Below are positions 11,540 to 22,642 of a stretch of DNA of 64,000 nt, piece by piece. The stretch covers positions 4,955,211 to 5,019,210 of the forward strand of contig QVOM02000023.1 of the NCBI GenBank assembly GCA_003586115.2, given 5' to 3'. The DNA is from Salvator merianae. Taxonomy: Eukaryota; Chordata; Lepidosauria; Squamata; Teiidae. The stretch's first letter is position 1. Each line of letters opens with the position of its first letter. A program made the position numbers and the translations under genes. The notes beneath the pieces were generated by a model. It saw only the letters and a list, made by a program, of their open reading frames with translations, searched no databases and had not been told where the DNA came from.

Positions 11540-12017
11540 CTCCAGTTGACCAAATTGGACATGGATCCACAGCCTCACAAATCCAGAAAAGATCCAGAAA
11601 AATCTAGGATTGGGAGTGGATTGGGAATTGTTTGCATCAACTTTGAGACCTCCTTAAAGCACTCTGCCGCTAAAGTGTCATAGCAACCCTTATGGTGACA
11701 TGATGGGAGAAGAATGCAGCATCAGGGCAGGTGCTATATTCTTCTGCGGCATCGACTATTCAATGAGGGGTGTGTGTAGTGCAGACTCAGCACCCTTATT
11801 GCACATTCAAAGTACCGTAAAGACTCTTGTGTTGATACAGCCATTGAGTTAAACCAGGGCCACACTTATTCTCTCTGTAAGATCAAGTGCAGGGTGATGT
11901 AACTGGATTAGGGCCAAGGTGTCCCTTCTTTTGGAACTTCATTCAGTCATGGAAGCTTGCTTGGTCCAGATACATAGTGTATAGTGCCTTTACATGTTCT
12001 GAAGAAACATGAGTGAT
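11540..12017. other. intergenic DNA, nothing recognised
   Basis: No gene, repeat family or RNA feature recognised. Confidence 0.4.
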
Positions 12018-12020
12018 AGT

Positions 12021-12200
12021 GGCCCTTTCTGCCCTTGGCTTTATTCTGGACTATATTCCAGAATCTGGAGCTGCAATCTACATGCTAGTGCAGATTATAG
12101 CAGGCCTCAGGTGGGGCCTGCCATAGTTCATAGTAGCATGAAAATGGCAGATCCCTATTCCAAGATATAATCTGGAATAAGGTCAAGTGCAGAAAGGGCC
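12021..12200. mobile_element. palindromic family C element, copy 1
   Basis: A 180-bp near-palindrome starting GGCCCTTTCTGC and ending GCAGAAAGGGCC. The 3-bp flanks AGT (12018-12020) and AGT (12201-12203) match. Three-base duplications suggest PIF/Harbinger-type (or CACTA-type) transposition, although the duplicated triplets here do not follow the usual TWA preference. Non-coding. Confidence 0.8.
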
Positions 12201-12363
12201 AGTATGGTCTTGATCATGACTAATCAAGACCACAAACAAAATAGCTATAATAATCAGCAAAGGAACTTAAATTTGCTTTCCTTGATGTTCAGATGAGCTA
12301 CCAACTTCTGAAAGTTATGCCCCACAATCTTCCTAAGTACCTATCTCAGCTGAGAAAATATCA

Positions 12364-12420
12364 ACCAACCAGCCAGCCAGCCAACCAACCAGTCTTTTAT
12401 TATGGTCATAGACCCCAAAC
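12364..12420 (-). repeat. CCAACCAG/CAGC-rich tract and possible retroposon end
   Basis: A short CAGC/AACC tandem tract (about 12364-12394) is followed by TTTTATTATGGTCATAGACC. A similar motif, CTTTATTATGGCCAAAGAC, occurs at about 50997. Read on the minus strand, these resemble a retroposon 3' end with an AATAAAA-like tail. Confidence 0.35.
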
Positions 12421-12715
12421 GTTTTAAAACAAGTTATGGATAAAACCAATAAGTAACCACAAAGGCAAAAAAACACAATCATGGCAGAAGCCAGCATTTA
12501 TCATATAAACTCAGGATAACCTTAAGAGTACCCAGCCAGCATCGCTCTGCATTACAACACTTTGACAAGTTTGCACCTCTGTTCACACATAATGTCTTAA
12601 TGACCATCCTTATACTCTACTTGTCACCTCATCACCACAGCCAGAGTTCTGCATTTCAACTGCTATTCTCACACATAGCTGGCCTACACAGATTTCTCCC
12701 TAGGCATTTCACTCC

Positions 12716-12815
12716 ATGCATCTGTTGAAGTAGGCTTAGTATAAGAAAGCTTATGCCACCAACTTCTTTTCCTTTGTTAGTCTCTAAGGTGCTACTAGAC
12801 TCCCCTTTCTGTACT
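12716..12815 (+). repeat. reptile interspersed repeat fragment (AAGCTTATGCCACCAAC type)
   Basis: Contains TGAAGTAGGCTT, AAAGCTTATGCCACCAAC and TTAGTCTCTAAGGTGCTACT. A minus-strand copy lies at 57533-57617. Such segments are widespread in reptile genomes as ends of an old retroelement; I do not assign the clade. Confidence 0.65.
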
Positions 12816-12819
12816 TAAG

Positions 12820-14110
12820 AGTACTGTTTGAGAGAAGAATCTTAGAGGGTATCTTATATCATCAGCAGTCACCAGAATGAGCTTGCCTGGCAATGTGACT
12901 TTATTCAAACAGATCTATTCCTCAGCAGTTGCAATCATTTTGGTCTGTTTTTAGTTCACCCTCCACCTTTCTCTTACATACTTTTGATTTCTCTATCTCT
13001 ACTAGTGCATTGCATAGATAGGAGAGGGAAAATATTAAATTAGTTCCTTTTTATAGGAAAATTATGATCTACTACTAAACCATTGTAATAGAGCTATTCT
13101 TAGACCTTCACATAGGCTAGGAGATTTCGCTTTAAGATATTTCTCAAAAATACACTGGCGCCTTAAGACTCCAATCTGATTTAAGGTTGGTTTGTCTCAT
13201 TTCACTTTCAAGGGCCTTCAATTATAGGTCAATTTCATTCTCTTTTGGGGCTGCTTGCAAAAATTGCTTTTAAATGATAGATATTTAGCTTCCATTTTAT
13301 AGGCCTTTTTGTACTCCTTTCTTCCCCCATGACTTTTAATCCACATTTTCATAAAATGCATATTTTGATAAATTTAAATGCACTTTTTTTTTTGAAAAGT
13401 AAAATAGATGCATGCATCTTTTTGAACTGAAGCTGCATTTCAGACTCTGGAAATGTTCATAACTGCACTGAAAACAAACAAACAAAAAAGATCAGGTCAC
13501 AAAGATATTACAATATAAAATAAAGCCCTGCTAGATCTTATCTGGAGCCTAAAAGTCACTGGGGTTGAATCCTTAATCAGCCATGGAAACCTAAGAGGGA
13601 AATCTTGAGCCAATGACAACCTCTTGGCCTAATCTACTTCTCGGGTTGCCAGGGAAAAGGCCAACCACTGGCACTGTGCAGTCAGAGTGTACCTGAAAGG
13701 TTGCTGTCCATGAAGGCAACTACCATGTTTCGAATGGACCATATGGACCAGATGCTAAAATCCCAGACATTTTCTTCCTCTGCTATTTCCATCTTGGATT
13801 GTGGCAACCAAATCTGTACACCATATTGCAGCTGTGATTGCAGCATTGATTGACAGGTTTATTTTCAGTAACGTTTCTTGTTCAGTAACATTTCTGTAAC
13901 ATGCTGTTGGACTATTTTATGGTGTTTTTTTTCCAGCCAAGGCATACTGGTCCATCCCTTCCATTGACTCAATAAGCTGCAAAAAGTGGGACAAAGAAAT
14001 TCAACCCTTAAGCTTTGCCTGAATAGATGTGGGCAGGAAATTCACTTCTTCTTGGATTTAGATGAATGTTTTCAAAATAGGGATACCAAACTCAACAGGA
14101 GCATGTTTTG
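12820..14110. other. intergenic DNA, nothing recognised
   Basis: AT-rich, mixed-complexity DNA without recognised repeats or reading frames of interest. Two short related pieces, AGTAACGTTTCTTG and AGTAACATTTCTG, lie next to each other at about 13868-13896. Confidence 0.4.
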
Positions 14111-14113
14111 AAT

Positions 14114-14356
14114 GAACATAAGAAGAGCCCTGCTGGATCGGGACATGGCCCATTTAGTCTAGCATCCCATCTCACCCACTGGCCCACCGATTGTTTCTGA
14201 GCATCTCAAGCAGAAGACAAAGCCCAAACCTTCATCTGCTCTTGACTCCCTGCAAATGGCCTTTAGAGGCATCCTGCCTGTCTCTCCAACCCTGAGGCAT
14301 TACCTAGGCATCAGTTCTAGTTGTCATTGATACACGTGTTCTCCATGAACTTGGTA
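14114..14356 (+). repeat. family E interspersed repeat, copy 5
   Basis: Near full-length plus-strand copy: GAACATAAGAAGAGCCCTGC, CCATTTAGTCTAGCATCCC, CCCTGCAAATGGCCTTTAG and a final TGATACACGTGTTCTCCATG. Copy 6 follows immediately in the same orientation. Confidence 0.85.
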
Positions 14357-14543
14357 AGAACCACAGCCCATCTAGTCCGGCATCCTGTCTCACACAGTGG
14401 CCCACCAATTGGTTCTGGGCATCTCAAGCAGAAGATGAAGACAAAACCTTCACTTGCTCTCGACTCCCTGCAAATGGCCTTTAGAGGCATCCTGCCTGTC
14501 TTTCCAACCTGGAGGCAGTACCTAGGCATCGTTTCTGGTAGAT
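14357..14543 (+). repeat. family E interspersed repeat, copy 6 (tandem)
   Basis: Begins inside the unit at CACAGCCCATCTAGTCCGGC and repeats the whole remainder, including CTGCAAATGGCCTTTAGAGG. Together with copy 5 it forms a head-to-tail dimer. Confidence 0.85.
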
Positions 14544-14588
14544 AATGCATGCATTTTTCTTTTCATGGACAAATATGAATGGGATAGA

Positions 14589-14754
14589 GGCCCTTTCAAC
14601 ACTGGGCCCTATTCCAGGATATATTCCAGCATATATCCTGGAATAGGAGCCTGATGTCTGCATGCTAGTGCAGATTACAGGAGGCCCCTCTGGGACATAT
14701 TCCAGACCCTATTCTGGGATATATTCCAGAATACGGCCTAGTGTGGAAAGGGTC
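14589..14754. mobile_element. palindromic family C element, copy 2
   Basis: A 166-bp near-palindrome, beginning GGCCCTTTC and ending GAAAGGGTC, with internal TATTCCAGGATATATTCC blocks. Flanks AGA and AGG match at two of three bases. The ATATTCC/GGAATAT interior is the most AT-rich of the family. Confidence 0.65.
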
Positions 14755-14759
14755 AGGAT

Positions 14760-14905
14760 TTCCATTTTTTTATTCCACTTGTTTATTTTGCAGAAGCAGG
14801 GGTGATGATGTCATTGGCCAGCATGCCAAGACAATTGCAAACTTTCCTTACTGCTGGAAGAGAATTTGGTGATAATAAGGATTTCAAGTTTACTGTTCTC
14901 TGTCC
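14760..14905. other. intergenic DNA
   Basis: Short AT-rich spacer between a family C element and the SINE, without a recognised feature. Confidence 0.4.
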
Positions 14906-15070
14906 CAGGCATGGTGGCGCAGGTGGCTAAGGCACTGATCTTTCAATAGGAGGATCAGAGTTCAAGGCCCTTGTCTGCCGTGTAGAGGGGATGAGCGCCC
15001 TCTACTGCACATAGGTCTATTTAGATTCTTCACAAGTCAAAATTCTATAGAACAACTTGGTGGGAGCTTG
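14906..15070 (+). mobile_element. tRNA-derived SINE (Sauria-SINE-like)
   Basis: The 5' part, CATGGTGGCGCAGGTGGCTA, contains an A-box-like TGGCGCAGGTGG. A degenerate B-box-like GAGTTCAAGGCCC follows at about 14968. The middle GAGCGCCCTCTACTGCAC is typical SINE body. No intact tRNA fold is expected. The 3' edge is approximate. Confidence 0.65.
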
Positions 15071-15121
15071 GGAAGAAAAATGCTTGCTTCTCAGCTTTCA
15101 GAAACTACATACTTTGTTATG

Positions 15122-15144
15122 AGAGGGATGGATGGATGGATGGA
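15122..15144. repeat. (GGAT)n microsatellite
   Basis: Five consecutive GATG/GGAT units. Confidence 0.9.
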
Positions 15145-15149
15145 CAAAG

Positions 15150-16390
15150 GCATATTCTGCATAGTGAGTTACAACCCTCAGTATTCTCAGCAAATTAAGT
15201 CACCTTGAGCTGTGATCACTTGTGTCTGAATAAACAGTTCCTTTGTTTGCTATGAGAAATGAATTGCTACATCTGGCAATAGGAACACCAAATAGGAGAG
15301 CTTCCATCCCCCACTTCAGTGTTTTCACCTGATGCTTTTTGCAGAGCACAGAAAATGACAGCAGAAGTCAGCCATTTTCTTCTGCTTTGGAAAAAGATGA
15401 GCCATGTCTGAAGGTAAATCTGGACGCTGTGGGTGAAGAGAGTGGTGGAAAGTCCTGTCAGAGCTCTTCCTATCGCTCTTCTGTTATAGTGCTCTAACAA
15501 GTCCTTACAGCACAAGGAGACTCGATTCTGAAGCAACCAGCAGTTGCTGAGCTTATGTTTTTATCTCCTTTTGATTAGGATCCTTTGCAGTTGTAGAAAG
15601 CGAGACCGCTAAGTGGTGCTCAAAGGCCACTGAAAATATGGTTTGGGCTACTGGAGTCTGATGTTTGGGAGTGCTCAGCAAGCTGCAGCTTAGAACTGGT
15701 GGTGCTAACGTGGGTCACTTTGCCTTGGCAGTCATGGGCACAGATTGGCTATTTGCCTTTGATCTTTTTCTGACGTGGTAAATCACATAAATAAATACTT
15801 CTGTGTTGCATCCACCATGCTTGCTCTGCTCTATGAGGATCGAAGACAAATGGCAAGTCATTATTCAGCTTTCCTGCAACCACTGGCCACCAGTGACAAC
15901 AAACTATGATTATTTAAGGTACTGTGTGAAGCTGTATGGATTTTACTTCTATGGATCTTAAGGTATAAATTAACAAGCTGGTTCTCCAAGCCAAGTAGGA
16001 CTTTATGAGCCAAAGACAGCACCTTAAATTAAACCCAGCAGCCAAAGGTAGCATGCATTCTAATTAACACTGCACAGCATGATTCAGTGCAATTTTTATT
16101 TTTATTTTGTTTATTCAAATAGAATGTGGAATTTTTGTCCATAGCCACAGCAAGAATACAATATGTCATTTACAATAATGCAAATTTACAGAGGTTTGGT
16201 TTGTGGTGCTAAAGATTAATTGAAAAAAATGTGCTACTCAAAATTTGAGGGTGGGAGGGGGAAGTAGTTCCACTCTTCTAAGACATGAGTCTCATATATA
16301 TGAGGAAAAGCTACTGGCTGGCCGCTATGAGAAAATGCTGGTGACTTAAAAATATTTAATTTTTTTCAGTGACTTGATTTTGTTGAGTAT
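15150..16390. other. intergenic DNA, nothing recognised
   Basis: No gene seen. An A/T-rich patch at 16090-16150 includes TTTATTTTTATTTTG and a TGTCCATAGCCACAGC segment that may be a decayed retroposon end on the minus strand. Confidence 0.35.
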
Positions 16391-16393
16391 CAA

Positions 16394-16655
16394 AAGACAG
16401 GAAGGAAGAAAGGAAAGAAGGAAGAAAGGAAAGAAGGAAAGAAAGAAGGAAAGGAAAGAAGGAAAGAAGGAAAGGAAGGAAGGAAGGGAAGAAGGAAGGA
16501 AGAATGAAAGGAGGAAGAAGGAAGGAAGGAAGCAAGGAAGGAGGGAGGAAGGAAAGACGGAAGGAAGGAAGGAAGGAAAGAAGGAAGCAAGGAAAGAAGG
16601 AAGAAAGGAAAGAAGGAAGCAAGGAAAGAAGGAAGCAAGGGAGGATGGAAGGAAG
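16394..16655. repeat. GGAA/GAAA-rich microsatellite
   Basis: About 260 bp of purine-only DNA built of GGAA, GAAA and GCAAGGAA units. The long Arg/Lys/Glu-rich and Ser/Pro-rich frames across it are compositional artefacts. Confidence 0.95.
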
Positions 16656-16744
16656 GAGACCACACCGCCTCTTAGCATGCTCTGTCTGCACATGATGGAG
16701 CATAGACCTGGCTATGGTGCTCAAAACAGTGCCTTAGCCTAGTT

Positions 16745-17450
16745 TACTTCTACACCTCAGTAATGTTGTCTGTTTCTGGGCCAGGTCCAATATCCTGGAC
16801 CACAGAAGCGTGCAGATGGCACATCTCCATAGACCATAATACAAATGGGGACCCATTTTTGGTGGAGATTCAGGAAGCTCCTCTGGAATTGGCACCAGAA
16901 CTGGTGCACTGCTAAAAAGCCCTTTCTCTGGAAACTTGGAAGACTAGGGCCAGATTACCTAGCCCAGTCTAATGCAGTGTGGGATAGCCCGTGCCATGAG
17001 AAAGAAGCCTGATTAGATGGTGGGGTAATGCTTTGCTGTCTTCTGTTGGTGAGATGTGTCCAGCTGTGATAGGTCTGGAACCATCCACATGGCCTCTTTC
17101 CTGTGTGACCCAGCAGGCAAACCCCAATGTAGCCCAACTCCCACAGAAATGAGTTACCAGTAAGCCTGTAGGAACTCTTCTGGGGTCACCTTTGGTGGCC
17201 AAGAGCTGCCCTTGGGCTTCAAAATTGCTGCCACAGACTGAAAACATGGTGGACCTCCAACTGTACATGTGGTTCCCACCAGCAATTCTAGACTTGGTTT
17301 TTGTTTCCTTGTCTAACATTCTGCCACCACAGTAACCCCTCAAGGCTCCAAAGCAGTACAGGGTGTGGCACACCACCCACTACTCCCACACCAACTTGGA
17401 GCCCAGATCCCCTCCTGGTGTGAATTAAACCATTTGTCACACATGTCTCC
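16745..17450. repeat. possible family D-like repeats
   Basis: Contains GGACCCATTTTTGGTGGAG at about 16851 and AACTGGTGCACTGCTAAAA at about 16899, resembling the GACCCATTTTGGTGG and GGTGCACCACTGAAAT cores of family D. Hairpin GGTCCAATATCCTGGACC lies near 16785. Edges are uncertain and more than one element may be present. Confidence 0.4.
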
Positions 17451-17499
17451 TATGCTTTGATGAAAGTCTTGAAATAATCTGGGACTGGAAAAAAAATAA

Positions 17500-17900
17500 A
17501 ATAAAAAATGTAGCGACATCTGACTAGGAAGAATTTAAAAAGCATTCCCAAACAGAAATGTCAACCAAGAATTGAAATAGCAGCGATACTGTTAAAAGTA
17601 GAATTGTCATTTGAAAGTGGAACCTGTTTGAGTGCGGATCCCATTGGCTTGAACAGATGGAAATCCATCAAAGATTAGATGCATCTCCGGTTTCCCGCCC
17701 ATTCCTATAATTGACCAGTCCCATGAATTCAGCTGCTCTATCATCCCCTGTTAAATTTCTCCGCACACACAATGGGAGTGAATGACATTTCAATGCAGAT
17801 CATTATAGGAGAAGGCGAGCACTACATCTTGGACAGGGCCTATGATCAAACCAGCCACCGCCAAGCGCAAACACACAGAGAAAGAGAGAGTTTCAAATGA
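17500..17900. other. candidate conserved non-coding block
   Basis: A repeat-free span with balanced composition, no poly-base runs except at its start, and no coding frame. It has the look of constrained non-coding DNA, which is inference only. Conservation cannot be measured from one sequence. Confidence 0.25.
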
Positions 17901-18555
17901 TTCACTGGGAAAAAAGGAAGGCATGTATGAATCAGTGACTAATCATTGTTCTCAATTCAGTCTGCATGAGAAAGGAGAAAAAAAAAAGGAAAGAAAACAA
18001 GAGAAGAGGGGTTGAGAAAAAAAAAACCTGAAATAGTTCAAAGTTTGCAGTCCAATTATGTTCTGTCTTGCAGGCACTCAGCAGGTGCAGAGTAAGCGTG
18101 GAGGGGTGTGTGTTAATCTCTTGCAAAACCCTTCAGATCATCGAAGCAGATAACAGAAATCCTACAGTATCCTAGCTCTGGAATTCAAACATAATGTTCT
18201 ATCCGCTCAAATGGCTGTGCTACATATTAAGCAGCTTAGAGCTGTGGCTGGAAGGGATGGTCCCAAACTGTAAAACTATATTAGCAGTCTAAATTCAGGG
18301 CACTTTGCTTCTGCCGATGGATGGCCAAGGCGGGATGGCTTTCCATCATAGTGCTTCACTCAGACTGTTTTCTGATCTACCGCAGATCAGAACAATTCCA
18401 CGCATTCGTGGGTTCAGAAATGCCATGCCAAGGGAGTTTCCACCCTTTTTCCATTGTCTCACCACTTCTGGGTTGACAGCCATGAGGGATTCAGTGGCCA
18501 TTGCTGCTCATTTCAACAAAGTTTCTAAGTCAATCTCTTTCCTTTCCTTCCTTCT
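17900..18555. other. intergenic DNA, nothing recognised
   Basis: Includes an A-rich segment at about 17975-18030 and otherwise mixed-complexity sequence without recognised repeats. Confidence 0.35.
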
Positions 18556-18559
18556 TTTG

Positions 18560-18785
18560 TCTCTATTTACTACTTTGTACCAAAATCACAAGGAGAGGGT
18601 CTTCTCTCAGAGGTGCAAGGCACAGGGACAGGGAAGAGGGGCTTTTCTGTGGTGGCCCCCAGACTCTGGAACAGCCTCACTCTTGGAGTTTCACCAGGCG
18701 CCTACATTATATGGTTTCGGGTGCCTGGTAAAAGCATACCTCTTCACCCAGCTTCTGATGTTTAGCTTCCTATGAGTGTTGTCTC
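18560..18785 (+). mobile_element. L2/CR1-like LINE ORF2 tail
   Basis: Across one frameshift the plus strand reads a LINE C-terminal tail: ERVFSQRCKAQGQGRGAF, then the equivalent of VVAPRLWNSL in another frame, then FHQAPTLYGFGCLVKAYLF. It matches the class of the 7.4-kb and 55.6-kb fragments but is a different subfamily. It is 5'-truncated and has decayed. Confidence 0.65.
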
Positions 18786-18789
18786 TGGG

Positions 18790-19143
18790 GGACACATTTC
18801 AGGCATGTGTGAAATAGTCCAGGATATGGGCGGCATGGGCTGTTCACATTAGAATTTGAACTTGTTTGAGAGCAAACCCCCCCACCAAATTTTCCACTGA
18901 GCCCCTTTTAAAGTCAAAAACACAGCAATCCCAAACTGTTTTATCAATTTTTTTGTGTTCACTTCAGTCAAATCCTCTAATATACTAACAACCTCACATT
19001 CGGTTTGATACGAACAGCTTTGAATGGGAACTATTCAGTCACATTTTTGACCAGGAACCAAACTTTGCTCTGATCTCTTTCTTTTAAAATAATAGATTTC
19101 AAACCTTAGAGGTGGTCAAGCTTTTTTTTTAAAAAAACAATAT
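18790..19143. other. intergenic DNA, possible family B remnant
   Basis: TTCGGTTTGATACGAACAG at about 18999 and CCAGGAACCAAACTTTGC at about 19051 recall family B interiors, but no ends are visible. Confidence 0.3.
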
Positions 19144-19240
19144 TTTAAGAAGCAATTGGTGGGCCACAGTATAAGATGGGATGCTGGGCTAGATGGGTCA
19201 TGGCCTAATCCAGAGGACTCCTCTTACATTTTTATTCTTT
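19144..19240 (-). repeat. family E interspersed repeat, copy 7
   Basis: Minus-strand fragment with AGAAGCAATTGGTGGGCCAC and GATGCTGGGCTAGATGGG, ending in a decayed TTTTATTCTTTTATG equivalent of the family start. Confidence 0.7.
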
Positions 19241-19244
19241 TATG

Positions 19245-20149
19245 TTGTGCAGGTCCTGTGCCTTCATAGTGCATTCAAAGCACCATGCAAGCACCATGTG
19301 GATTCTGACACTGACACTGCTTAAGGCCACGAGGAAGTGGTGGGGTGTTAGATGACCCCATCTAATTTATGGTAGGTCATTTTATTTGAGGCTACAAATA
19401 CTGCCATCACTATTGGGCCTTGGGAACTGTATTAGATAAGAGATGGGTCTATAATAATTGGGGAAACCACACAATTCTGTACTAAAAGATCTTCTAAGAA
19501 CTAAGACTTTATCTCCTTAACATTCTTTCATTTTCTAATAAAGGATTTCAAAAGGAAACTAAGCCAGTAAGATCAACCCTCTTTCCTTGATGCGTTACAG
19601 AACTGCTTCGTTATACAACATCTAAAACACCAACCTTAAGAACCATGACTCCTTCACAATTATGGGATGCCCAGATCTCTACCCTGAAGGGTCGTCTCCA
19701 AAGCATAGCCTTTATTTGCTTGATTACTTCTGTTCTGTTAATGCTGCCTAATTACTATTTTCTTCCTATTAGATCCTAATTATATACAGTATTTTCATTA
19801 TAAAGTGTAATGTTTCCCAAAGAACTATGCCAATTGCACAGACGATATTACCGCAGGTCTCATTTACTTCATTAAACCAGGGATCAACAACTCTGCTGCA
19901 TCTGATTAAAAACTCTGAATAGAGTCTGGCACTCAGATACATCTTTGTCCCACACTGAATATAAGTGTAATTGATATATATCTGTTAAATTCAATCATGA
20001 AGCTTTCTTGCATTCTCCTTTGGGTTTTAGTTTTGCTCTCACTGTGTCTTTGAACAAAATATGGAGGTAAGACAAAAGAAATATATTTTATATATACATA
20101 TATCAACAAGCATCAAATGCAACTGTCAATCATAAACATAACATACCCC
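19245..20149. other. intergenic DNA with candidate conserved stretch
   Basis: The part at 19720-19930 is repeat-free and AT-rich. It contains several TAATTA/ATTA cores and looks like conserved non-coding DNA. That is inference. The rest shows no recognised feature. Confidence 0.3.
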
Positions 20150-20635
20150 ACCAACGTAACTGGGCAGATATAGAGATTCAATTTAAAGTTTGGAACCTTT
20201 GGAACATTCAAAATGTTTTAATAACAAAGGATAATTTTGTTTTGAGCTTGGAACAAGACGTGTTTAAAAGAGGTGTTGAAGTTCAAGTTCAGATTACTAG
20301 AAATAATGCAGAAATAACTTGCACACCTATTGGCAGGCATTTATAGAAGCAATATCAAATTTAGAACCAACCAAAATCCCTCAAAACACCACATTATTAA
20401 ATTTCGTAATATGAAGCTGATTACAAAAACACTTGGGAAATGGTAACATGTGTACAGTTTCAATGACAAGCCAAAATTATATGACTGGGACTTCCTGGGG
20501 GTTAAGGGGGGTATAAAAAGGTAACAGAATTTTTTATTTGTGTATGGAGTAAATTTTCATTGTATCATTAAGTATGAATTTAATTGTGTATATGCCAAGA
20601 AAAGAATCATAAATAAAGACTGAAAAATAAAAAGA
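20150..20635 (+). mobile_element. possible LINE 3' end with AATAAA and A-rich tail
   Basis: AT-rich plus-strand segment ending with AATAAA (20612-20617) and an A-rich tail to about 20641. Text near the end reads YDWDFLGVKGGIKR before a stop, as in some L1-group 3' ends. The upstream part is interrupted by stops. No motif fixes the clade. Confidence 0.4.
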
Positions 20636-20639
20636 AAGA

Positions 20640-21770
20640 AATTGCACACTTCTAACTTCCCCTCTCCAAACTGTATTATATAAAATATGCAGCAATTTTA
20701 GCAACTCCATCCGGCTTCTAGGGATGGAACTAAGGAACTATATGATAAAATTTCCCTACAAGATGAAAAATTCCGCAGCAAGCAATCTTTTTTTCTGCTG
20801 TGCATCATCTCCAAGTTGCATATTTTAATTCATTCTCCGTGCCTGTGATTTAATGCTGTTGCTAATACTTTAGATGTCAACCTAAGTGAGATAGAAAAGT
20901 TAAAAAATTCATTGCTGACCTTTCACTGATACATTTAGCTTTTGTGCCGTGCATGATGTATTGGCAGGCTGAGCTCTGAGTTACCTCTCTTCCCTACTTT
21001 CTGAAAACACAAAGAGAAGAAAAAAGAGGCAATAATAAGAGATAGGTTAGAAGGGTGTCAGCGTTGCGATTCAGAGGCGGTCCTCCCTAAAAGAGAAATA
21101 CGAGGCAAAATGGAACACAACTCTGCCTCATAATGTGAGGCGAGGTTTATACGAAAGACGTACACCGCATCCGAAAGGAAGGTAGAATACAAATGGGATC
21201 CTTTTAAAAAATAAAAACAAAAGCTAGATATCCTAAAACTGAGGATTCTGAGGAGAAATGGAGGGAGGATAGCGGAGGGAAGAAGCAGATATTAATGAAA
21301 TATGTCTCTTAAATGTCTATTTCCCCCTGAAGCCTGCAGAGCTGGGTTTGTTTATTAGAAGATAAGATAGTGAAAAAAATGTATTTTGCAGGAAGAAAAT
21401 AGTAATGCCATTTCCCAGGCAGATAAGAAGCCAAATTTCTATTTTATGCCCAGCTGAATGATTTGCTTTCATTATCTGAAAAGTAACCGGGAAATGGCAG
21501 CCTTTGGAAAGGAAGAGGTGGCAAAATCAGGCTATGCCCCCATGAGCATCGAGAGTGACTTTTGGAGAGCACTGAATGTGTTTTGAACGCATAAGCAGAC
21601 AGCCCCTAACATCCCTAAAACCTGTCTTTCCCATAAGGCAGGATAAAGCAGCTAAATTTGTTCTCTCCCCATATGAAAACACAGGATGTCATTTGTTGGT
21701 CAGTCCTCCAATGGGCCAGAAATGTGACTGCAAGTTCTCTACTGGGCAACTGATTGGCAGAAATAATCCA
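20640..21770. other. repeat-poor DNA, candidate conserved non-coding block
   Basis: One of the longest spans without a recognised transposon. The part at 21260-21510 is AT-rich with ATTAATGAAATATG, GCTGAATGATTTGC and CATTATCTGAAAAG. It resembles a developmental enhancer by composition only. No coding frame. Confidence 0.3.
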
Positions 21771-21771
21771 G

Positions 21772-21975
21772 CTAGAGGCCTTTCTATACTTGTTGGCATT
21801 CGCTCCCAGCAAGTGTACTAAGAGCCTCCTTTCTGCGTGTTAGTATGGAATACGGAAGGCTCCGCCCATTACTGGTATGCTCCATCTGCACAGGACAGGG
21901 CATAATCCAAATCAAGGGACCCTTGATCTGGATCAGTGGTAGACCTTGGTAGGTCGCTCCCATAAGTGGAGACAT
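21772..21975 (-). repeat. family D 3' half
   Basis: Read on the minus strand it matches the second half of the 29.7-kb family D copy. Shared landmarks, as on the plus strand here, are AGGCCTTTCTATAC, GCCCATTACTGGTATGCTCC and GATCAGTGGTAGACCTTGG. Target duplication not visible. Confidence 0.5.
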
Positions 21976-22356
21976 TGTCTAAATGCTTTACTGATTTATG
22001 TATGGGTCAACGGGCCATAAGCTGTCTATAAAATATGGTCACATGTTGTGGATGGGAAAATGGAACAGCACTATTGCAGCATGGAATGCAAAAATATGCC
22101 ACACTCAGTCCAGATCTTTAAGAAAAAGTGTTTTCAGGGTGATCCATCTAGTACAGACTATAGGATGTATTATCCTGTCCAAAAGGTGGTAGAGACATGA
22201 TTTTAGCATGGAAACATGTGGAGTTGATGATGAATATCCACTCCTTAACTGCTTTGTAGGTGGCGCATGGGAAATCAGTGACTCCTGAACCTTAATCTCA
22301 AGATATGTTATTGGTTTGCCCAAGGGGCAACTATATCTGTGCTTCATATTTCTGTT
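21976..22356. other. intergenic DNA, nothing recognised
   Basis: No repeat family or gene recognised. Confidence 0.35.
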
Positions 22357-22359
22357 ATA

Positions 22360-22538
22360 GGCCCTTTCTGCCCTGGGCCTTATTCTGGATTATATCCTAG
22401 AATAGGTACCTGCCATCCGCATGCAGGTGCAGACTAGATTAAACTCTGCCCAGGTCCTGCTGTAGTTGCACCAGCATGTGGATGGCAGGTCTTTATTCCG
22501 GGATATAATCTGGAACAAGGCACCGGGCAGAAAGAGAC
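22360..22538. mobile_element. palindromic family C element, copy 3
   Basis: A 179-bp near-palindrome starting GGCCCTTTCTGCCC and ending GGGCAGAAAGAGAC. Its flanks ATA (22357-22359) and ATA (22539-22541) are identical. CTTATTCTGGATTATATCC on the left is mirrored by GGGATATAATCTGGAACAAG on the right. Confidence 0.8.
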
Positions 22539-22642
22539 ATAGTTATACTTTGAAAGGATATAGAAAAGTTAAGAAAATGCTCCTGATCAAGAGGCTCAAG
22601 GAATTCCCCAATGCAGAAAAAGTACAACCTTGAGGACTTTCT

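Noticed and set aside
16346..16742. Reading frames of over 90 codons on both strands
   Set aside because: Same artefact over the GGAA/GAAA satellite; no non-repeat domain.
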